Positions 58,853 through 64,000 of a DNA stretch of 64,000 bases are shown piece by piece. The notes beneath the pieces were generated by a model. That model did not search any database. It had not been told where the DNA came from and saw nothing but the letters and a program-made list of their open reading frames with translations. How positions within the stretch are numbered: the stretch's first letter is position 1; each line of letters starts with the position of its first letter. The stretch is taken from assembly GCF_963929015.1 (NCBI RefSeq), contig NZ_CAWVHE010000003.1, positions 434,001-498,000 on the forward strand, written 5' to 3'. The position numbers and the translations under genes are program-made. The stretch is from Merdimonas sp963929015. GTDB taxonomy: Bacteria > Bacillota > Clostridia > Lachnospirales > Lachnospiraceae.

Positions 58853-61083
58853 GCATTTACGATACATTGAATGAACAACAGAAAGAAGCGGTATATCATA
58901 CAGAAGGACCGCTTCTGATCCTGGCGGGGGCAGGATCTGGAAAGACCAGAGTGCTGACCCACAGGATCGCTTATCTGATCGAAGAAAAAGGAGTAAATCC
59001 CTGGAATATCCTGGCAATCACCTTTACCAATAAAGCGGCCGGTGAGATGCGCGAAAGAGTGGACCGCCTGGTGGGCTTTGGCTCGGAAAGCATCTGGGTC
59101 AGCACGTTTCACTCTATGTGTGTACGGATCCTTAGAAGACATATTGAACTTCTGGGATATGACAATAGTTTTACGATCTATGACACAGACGATCAGAAAA
59201 CTCTGATGAAAGACATCTGTAAATTGCTGCAGATTGATACAAAGATTTACAGGGAGAGGTCTCTTCTGGCAGCAATCTCTCAGGCAAAAAATGAGCTGAT
59301 CACACCGGAAGAATACCGGATCCAGGCGCAGGGAGACTACAGCCGCCAGAGGATCGCTTCAGTATACGAAGAGTATGAAAAACAGCTTCGGGCCAATAAT
59401 GCCCTGGATTTTGATGATCTGTTGCTGAAGGCGGTGCAGCTTTTCCAGACGCAGAAAGACGTGCTGGAGTACTATCAGGAACGGTTCCGCTATATTATGG
59501 TGGACGAATATCAGGATACCAACACCGTGCAGTTTGAACTGGTCCGTCTGCTGGCCGGCAAATACCGCAATCTCTGTGTGGTAGGGGACGACGATCAGTC
59601 AATCTATAAGTTCAGAGGGGCAAATATCCGTAATATTCTGGATTTTGAGCAGGTATTTCCAGATGCAAAGGTCATCAAACTGGAGCAGAATTACCGGTCC
59701 ACGGAAAATATCCTGAATGCGGCGAATGCGGTGATCCGCCATAATCACGGGCGGAAGGAGAAAACGCTCTGGACAGATAACGGGGAAGGAAAGAAGATCA
59801 ATGTCCGTCAGTTTGACACGGCTTTTGACGAGGCGGAATATATCGTGGACGACATCCGTAAGCGGGTGGAAAAAGGAGAATCGGCGTATCACGACCACGC
59901 CATTTTGTACCGGACCAACGCCCAGTCCCGTTTGTTTGAGGAGAAGTTTGTAACCGCCAATATCCCGTATAAGATCGTGGGCGGCGTGAACTTCTATGCA
60001 AGGCGGGAGATCAAGGATCTGTTGGCTTACTTAAAGACCATTGATAACGGCCGCGACGACCTGGCGGTGCGCCGGATCATCAATGTGCCCAAAAGAGGGA
60101 TCGGTCTTACCAGCATCAACCGGGTACAGGAATATGCGGCAGGCAGGGAGATCGGATTTTATGAAGCCCTGCGGGCGGTGGATCTGATCCCGGGGATTGG
60201 AAGAGGAGCTTCCAGACTGGAATCATTTGTGGCATTGATCGAACATTTTAAGACCGATGCAGAGGAGATGACCATCTCCGAACTGATGCAGGAGATCATC
60301 GAGGAAACTGGATACATAGAAAGCCTGCAGCAGGAAGGGGAGGAAGAAGCCCAGAGCCGGATAGAAAATATTGACGAGTTATTAAGTAAGATCTCTGCTT
60401 ATGAAGAGGTTTGTGACGAGCAGGATGAACCGGCTACATTAAGCGGTTTTCTGGAAGAAGTGGCGCTGGTGGCAGACATTGACAGTCTGGATGAATCCAG
60501 CGATTATGTGGTGCTGATGACCCTTCACAGCGCCAAAGGACTGGAATTTCCTCATGTATATCTGGCCGGGATGGAGGATGGGATTTTCCCCAGTTATCTG
60601 ACGATCACTTCGGACGACCCGGAAGAAGTAGAAGAAGAGCGGAGACTCTGCTATGTAGGGATCACAAGGGCAGAAGAGGAACTGACCCTGACCTGCGCGA
60701 GACGCCGGATGATCCGGGGGGAGACCCAGTATAACAAAATGTCCCGGTTTTTAAAGGAGATCCCTATGAATCTGGTGTCTACAGGCGCGGTTTTTGAAAA
60801 AGAAAAGGAAGAACCGGTGAAAACGTCAGCATACCAGCAGGCCAGACAGGCCTTTCGGACAAAAGCATTTGCAACCGCGGCACCGGCCAGGGAGTTTGGA
60901 TCGCCAAAAGGAGAAGGACCGGGATACCAGGTGGGCGACCGGGTCCGGCACGTCAAATTCGGTTCCGGAACGGTGACAGCCATGGTAAAAGGCGGCCGGG
61001 ATTACGAGGTGACCGTAGATTTTGACGGCCCGGGTACAAAGAAAATGTTCGCTGCTTTTGCAAAATTGCAGAAAATTGAGTAA
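58849..61083 (+). CDS. pcrA: ATP-dependent DNA helicase PcrA/UvrD
   Basis: The 744-residue protein has all superfamily 1A motifs: LAGAGSGKTRVL (Walker A), ITFTNKAAGEMRERV, VDEYQDTN (Walker B), GDDDQSIYKFRGA, LEQNYRST, LMTLHSAKGLEFP, and the C-terminal VGDRVRHVKFGSGTV motif that contacts RNA polymerase in PcrA. It unwinds DNA in repair and clears obstacles in replication. The start is a TTG at 58849 overlapping the upstream stop, with AGGAAG before it. Confidence 0.95.
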   Translation: MSIYDTLNEQQKEAVYHTEGPLLILAGAGSGKTRVLTHRIAYLIEEKGVNPWNILAITFTNKAAGEMRERVDRLVGFGSESIWVSTFHSMCVRILRRHIELLGYDNSFTIYDTDDQKTLMKDICKLLQIDTKIYRERSLLAAISQAKNELITPEEYRIQAQGDYSRQRIASVYEEYEKQLRANNALDFDDLLLKAVQLFQTQKDVLEYYQERFRYIMVDEYQDTNTVQFELVRLLAGKYRNLCVVGDDDQSIYKFRGANIRNILDFEQVFPDAKVIKLEQNYRSTENILNAANAVIRHNHGRKEKTLWTDNGEGKKINVRQFDTAFDEAEYIVDDIRKRVEKGESAYHDHAILYRTNAQSRLFEEKFVTANIPYKIVGGVNFYARREIKDLLAYLKTIDNGRDDLAVRRIINVPKRGIGLTSINRVQEYAAGREIGFYEALRAVDLIPGIGRGASRLESFVALIEHFKTDAEEMTISELMQEIIEETGYIESLQQEGEEEAQSRIENIDELLSKISAYEEVCDEQDEPATLSGFLEEVALVADIDSLDESSDYVVLMTLHSAKGLEFPHVYLAGMEDGIFPSYLTITSDDPEEVEEERRLCYVGITRAEEELTLTCARRRMIRGETQYNKMSRFLKEIPMNLVSTGAVFEKEKEEPVKTSAYQQARQAFRTKAFATAAPAREFGSPKGEGPGYQVGDRVRHVKFGSGTVTAMVKGGRDYEVTVDFDGPGTKKMFAAFAKLQKIE

Positions 61084-61177
61084 ATTGGCATAAAGTTATA
61101 GTAATCTGAAAATGTTAGTGATATAATGTCTTTAATTAATGAACTTGCTGTGACAGCATAAGAAAGGATGTGGGAGC

Positions 61178-61420
61178 ATGAGTAAGGTAGAGGATATCAT
61201 TGCTGCAACAAAGTTGAACGAACTGATCAATAAGAAGGAGGACAACAGCCAGTGCAAGACCGTACTCTGGGTACTTGCCATTGTGGGAGCTGTAGCGGCA
61301 GTTGCAGCCATCGCTTACGCGGTATACTGCTTCTTTACACCGGATTATCTGGAAGATTTTGAGGAAGATTTTGACGATGATTTTGACGATGACTTCTTCA
61401 ATGATGATGATCAGGTATAG
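61178..61420 (+). CDS. Small single-pass membrane protein with acidic tail
   Basis: The 80-residue protein has a helical N-terminus (SKVEDIIAATKLNELINKKE), one membrane helix (VLWVLAIVGAVAAVAAIAYA) and an Asp/Glu/Phe-rich tail (DFEEDFDDDFDDDFF). Proteins of this shape are frequent in Lachnospiraceae; function unknown. AAAGGATGTGGGAGC precedes the ATG. Confidence 0.72.
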   Translation: MSKVEDIIAATKLNELINKKEDNSQCKTVLWVLAIVGAVAAVAAIAYAVYCFFTPDYLEDFEEDFDDDFDDDFFNDDDQV

Positions 61421-61449
61421 AAGAGGTTACAGTTTCAGAATGTAATAGA

Positions 61450-61503
61450 AAAAGCAGGTTGGAAGCCCCATCTGTGAAAGAAAGGGCGTCCTGCCTGCTT
61501 TTA
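61450..61503 (+). terminator. Intrinsic terminator after the acidic membrane protein gene
   Basis: AAAAGCAGG (61450-61458) pairs with CCTGCTTTT (61494-61502), with further pairing of GCCC/GGGC inside. It ends in TTTTA. Confidence 0.75.
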
Positions 61504-61540
61504 TCTTGAAAACATTTCTTATTATTTTCGGAGGACAATT

Positions 61541-62491
61541 ATGGAAGAACAATGTTACGCACTGCTGATCGATGCGGAAAACGTATCGGCAAAGTATATT
61601 AAGCCTGTTCTGACAGAGCTTTCTAAATACGGTGTGATCACATATAAGAGGATATACGGGGACTGGACAAGCACCCAGCTTTCCGGATGGAAGGAGCAGC
61701 TTTTAAGCAATTCCATCACTCCGATCCAGCAGTTTAGTTATACCCAGGGGAAAAATGCCACGGATTCAGCTATGATCATTGATGCGATGGATATTTTATA
61801 TACGAACGATGTGGATGGTTTCTGTATCGTATCCAGCGACAGCGATTTTACCCGTCTGGTCAGTCGTCTTCGGGAGAGCGGAAAGACTGTGATCGGCATG
61901 GGAGAAAATAAAACGCCGGAGCCCTTCCGCAAAGCCTGCGATAAATTTACGATCCTGGAAAATCTGATGGACGAGCAGGAGCCGGGCGCAGGCAAAGCCA
62001 GAGTGCAGCATGAGCGCCTCAGTATTGGAAAGATCGAAGATGCGGTGATCGATATGATCATTGAAAATCAGGACAGCAATAAAGGCACGGGTCTTGGAGA
62101 GGTGGGAAGCCGTCTGGTCAGCCTGTATCCGGATTTTGACGTGCGAAGCTACGGCTACAACATGCTGTCCAAATTCCTGGAGCAGTTCCCCAGGATCCAG
62201 CTGGTGAAGCATGGACACATTGTGACCGTGACGCTGAAAGAGGATCAGAGACGCAAAGCCGATATAGACAATTATGTGGTAAGCCTGGTGAAAAAAGCCG
62301 GGAAGAACGGTATCGAGCTGAGCACGCTTGGAAATAAGGTCTATGAAAAATACAAAGATTTTAAGATCAGCGATTATGGCTACGCTCAGTTTAATCAATA
62401 TGTGAAGAGTCTGGATCATGTGAAAGTAGAGCAAGACGGAACGATCCTGAATGCAAAATACCACAGGCTTTCCGGAGACAGGCGGCAGTAA
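61541..62491 (+). CDS. NYN-domain protein with two OST-HTH (LOTUS) domains
   Basis: The 316-residue protein has an N-terminal NYN/PIN-like ribonuclease domain (LLIDAENVSAKYIKPVL, ATDSAMIIDAMDIL, VSSDSDFTRLVSRLRE) with the conserved acidic residues, then two copies of the OST-HTH/LOTUS fold (about 160-235 and 245-310), each with a SxYGYxxFxxF/Y pattern. It probably processes or degrades RNA guided by the LOTUS domains. GGAGGAC precedes the ATG. Confidence 0.88.
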   Translation: MEEQCYALLIDAENVSAKYIKPVLTELSKYGVITYKRIYGDWTSTQLSGWKEQLLSNSITPIQQFSYTQGKNATDSAMIIDAMDILYTNDVDGFCIVSSDSDFTRLVSRLRESGKTVIGMGENKTPEPFRKACDKFTILENLMDEQEPGAGKARVQHERLSIGKIEDAVIDMIIENQDSNKGTGLGEVGSRLVSLYPDFDVRSYGYNMLSKFLEQFPRIQLVKHGHIVTVTLKEDQRRKADIDNYVVSLVKKAGKNGIELSTLGNKVYEKYKDFKISDYGYAQFNQYVKSLDHVKVEQDGTILNAKYHRLSGDRRQ

Positions 62492-62524
62492 AAGGCAGTA
62501 AGAAAAAAGAAACGGAGAGTATGA

Positions 62525-63901
62525 ATGAAAAAAGGACAGATCTATGAAGGCCGGATCCAGGAAGTGGAATTTCCGAACAAAGGAAAGATCCTTCTTCCGG
62601 AGGAGGAAAAAACGGTTGTTGTAAAGAACGGGGCGCCGGGGCAGCTGGTACGGTTTTCGGTAAATAAGATCCGTAAAGGAAAGGCAGAAGGACGGATCCT
62701 GGAGGTTCTGGAGCCTGCGGCGAACGAGATCACACCGCCCTGTCCGCATTTCGGGCAATGCGGCGGATGCACTTATCAGAATCTTCCGTATGAGGAACAG
62801 CTGAAATTAAAAGAGACTCAGATCAGAAACATGATGGATGGAGCCGTAGACGGGGAATACATCTGGGAAGGGATCCATCCAAGCCCCCGGCAGGAGGCCT
62901 ACCGCAATAAGATGGAGTTTTCCTTTGGAGATGAGTACAAAGACGGGCCGCTGGCTCTCGGGATGCATAAAAGAGGCAGCTTCCACGATATTGTTAATGT
63001 GCCGGAATGCCGGATCGTGGATGAGGATTTCCGAAAAATCCTCATCAGGACACTGGACTATGCAAAAAGCACCGGTCTTCCTTATTATCACCGGATGCGT
63101 CATACCGGATTTTTCCGGCATCTTTTGGTAAGAAAAGCGGTAAAGACCGGAGAGATCCTGATCGATCTGGTGACTACGACGGAAGAAGGAGACCGTGAGT
63201 TTGACGGTCACGGATTTGCGGAAGCGCTTCTGGAACTGGAACTGGAGGGAACCATTGCAGGCATTCTCCATACAAGAAACGACAGTGTGGCGGATGTGGT
63301 GAAAGATGAAGGAACAGACATTCTTTACGGACAGAATTATTTTTATGAGGAGCTTCTGGGACTGCGGTTTAAGATTACGCCGTTTTCCTTTTTCCAGACC
63401 AATTCTCTGGGGGCGGAAGTCCTGTATGAGACAGCCAGAAGCTACATCGGTGACACAAAGGATAAGGTGATCTTCGACCTGTACAGCGGTACCGGCACCA
63501 TCGCCCAGATCCTGGCTCCGGTGGCCGCAAAAGTCGTGGGCGTGGAAATTGTGGAAGAAGCTGTGGAAGCGGCAAAAGAGAATGCGGCATTAAACGGTCT
63601 TAATAACTGCGCTTTCTGGGCAGGGGATGTACTGAAGGTGATCGATGAACTGGGAGAAGTGCCGGATCTGATCGTGCTGGATCCCCCAAGAGATGGCGTG
63701 AATCCCAAAGCGCTTGAGAAGATCATCCGGTTCGGGGTACAGAAGATGGTATATATTGCATGCAAGCCCACCAGTCTTGCAAGAGATCTGGAACTTCTGC
63801 AGGGAAGAGGATACCAGGTGGAACGGATGGCGTGCGTCGATTTATTCCCCGGCACATATCATGTTGAGTGCGTATGTTTGATGTCTAAGAAAGAGAAATA
63901 A
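62525..63901 (+). CDS. rlmD: 23S rRNA (uracil-5-)-methyltransferase, RlmD type
   Basis: The 458-residue protein has an N-terminal TRAM domain (about 1-60), the 4Fe-4S cluster cysteines in CPHFGQCGGCTYQ, the SAM motif FDLYSGTGTIAQ, the LDPPRDGVNP motif and the catalytic cysteine in VYIACKPTSLARDL. It makes 5-methyluridine in 23S rRNA. In Firmicutes the exact uridine (U747 or U1939 type) differs between paralogues, so the position is not certain. ACGGAGAG precedes the ATG. Confidence 0.88.
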   Translation: MKKGQIYEGRIQEVEFPNKGKILLPEEEKTVVVKNGAPGQLVRFSVNKIRKGKAEGRILEVLEPAANEITPPCPHFGQCGGCTYQNLPYEEQLKLKETQIRNMMDGAVDGEYIWEGIHPSPRQEAYRNKMEFSFGDEYKDGPLALGMHKRGSFHDIVNVPECRIVDEDFRKILIRTLDYAKSTGLPYYHRMRHTGFFRHLLVRKAVKTGEILIDLVTTTEEGDREFDGHGFAEALLELELEGTIAGILHTRNDSVADVVKDEGTDILYGQNYFYEELLGLRFKITPFSFFQTNSLGAEVLYETARSYIGDTKDKVIFDLYSGTGTIAQILAPVAAKVVGVEIVEEAVEAAKENAALNGLNNCAFWAGDVLKVIDELGEVPDLIVLDPPRDGVNPKALEKIIRFGVQKMVYIACKPTSLARDLELLQGRGYQVERMACVDLFPGTYHVECVCLMSKKEK

Positions 63902-63921
63902 ATAGCGAAAAGTACTGTATT

Positions 63922-63968
63922 TACGGGCTTTTTTGAGATTAGGCAATAGCTCATGAAAGTCCGTATTT
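63922..63968 (+). terminator. Terminator-like hairpin after rlmD
   Basis: TACGGGCTTT (63922-63931) and AAAGTCCGTA (63956-63965) pair over 10 bp with one G-U, with GAG/CTC inside, and are followed by TTTCTTA. Nothing else is seen to the end of the window. Confidence 0.55.
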
Positions 63969-64000
63969 CTTATATTGAAACATATCTACTGTGAAAACGG

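Overview
The window looks like a chromosome segment of a gut Lachnospiraceae-type Firmicute. It carries Gram-positive lipoprotein lipoboxes, sigma-A promoters with strong Shine-Dalgarno sites, DUF1836, DUF3783 and YerC/TrpR-like genes, a [FeFe]-hydrogenase and an alpha-galactoside operon. A complete temperate siphophage of about 42.4 kb sits in the middle. The genus call is inference; the phylum rests on gene content.

Left chromosomal arm (1-10704): the 3' end of a probable phosphopentomutase gene; a two-gene operon of a NuoF-FeS/GltD-like flavoprotein and an [FeFe]-hydrogenase; then on the minus strand an alpha-galactoside operon (solute-binding lipoprotein, two permeases, GH36 alpha-galactosidase) facing a divergent AraC regulator. 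After the regulator comes the 5' part of an NMT1/SsuA-like solute-binding lipoprotein gene.

Prophage (10700-53077): it interrupts that binding-protein gene at a 5-bp core, TTTGG. Joining 10418-10704 to 53078-53867 restores an open frame of 358 codons. Joining the prophage ends gives a strongly palindromic attP, as expected for the large serine integrase beside attL. The leftward lysogeny arm holds CI and ImmA-like proteins, two unknown proteins, an AbiF/AbiD-like HEPN protein with a structured leader RNA, and the integrase. The rightward arm runs cro, small early genes, a recombination/replication module (annealing-protein candidate, RecE-like nuclease, HerA ATPase, YfdQ-like protein, RusA, replication initiator), a SNF2-like helicase plus DNA methylase, a late regulator, and an AT-rich moron with its own promoter and terminator. 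Head, tail and lysis genes follow. The head module includes a MuF-type head protein carrying a C-terminal zincin domain with a coupled small downstream gene, a tandem Tad2-like (DUF2829) protein, and a Prp protease whose likely cleavage motif occurs in both scaffold and major capsid.

Right arm (53078-64000): the 3' part of the broken gene, an acyl-CoA ligase gene under a promoter with a 9-bp-arm operator, two small minus-strand genes of unknown function, a PHP phosphoesterase, a TrpR-like regulator with an inverted repeat at its own promoter, a DUF1836 regulator with another, DUF3783, PcrA helicase, a small acidic membrane protein, a NYN/OST-HTH protein and an RlmD-type rRNA methyltransferase.

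Most interesting points: the AbiF-like HEPN gene with promoter-leader RNA-terminator and fused Cys/His domain; the MuF toxin-like head protein with putative immunity gene; the double Tad2-like protein; the Prp/scaffold/capsid maturation set; and an uncharacterised self-contained moron at 29912-30807.
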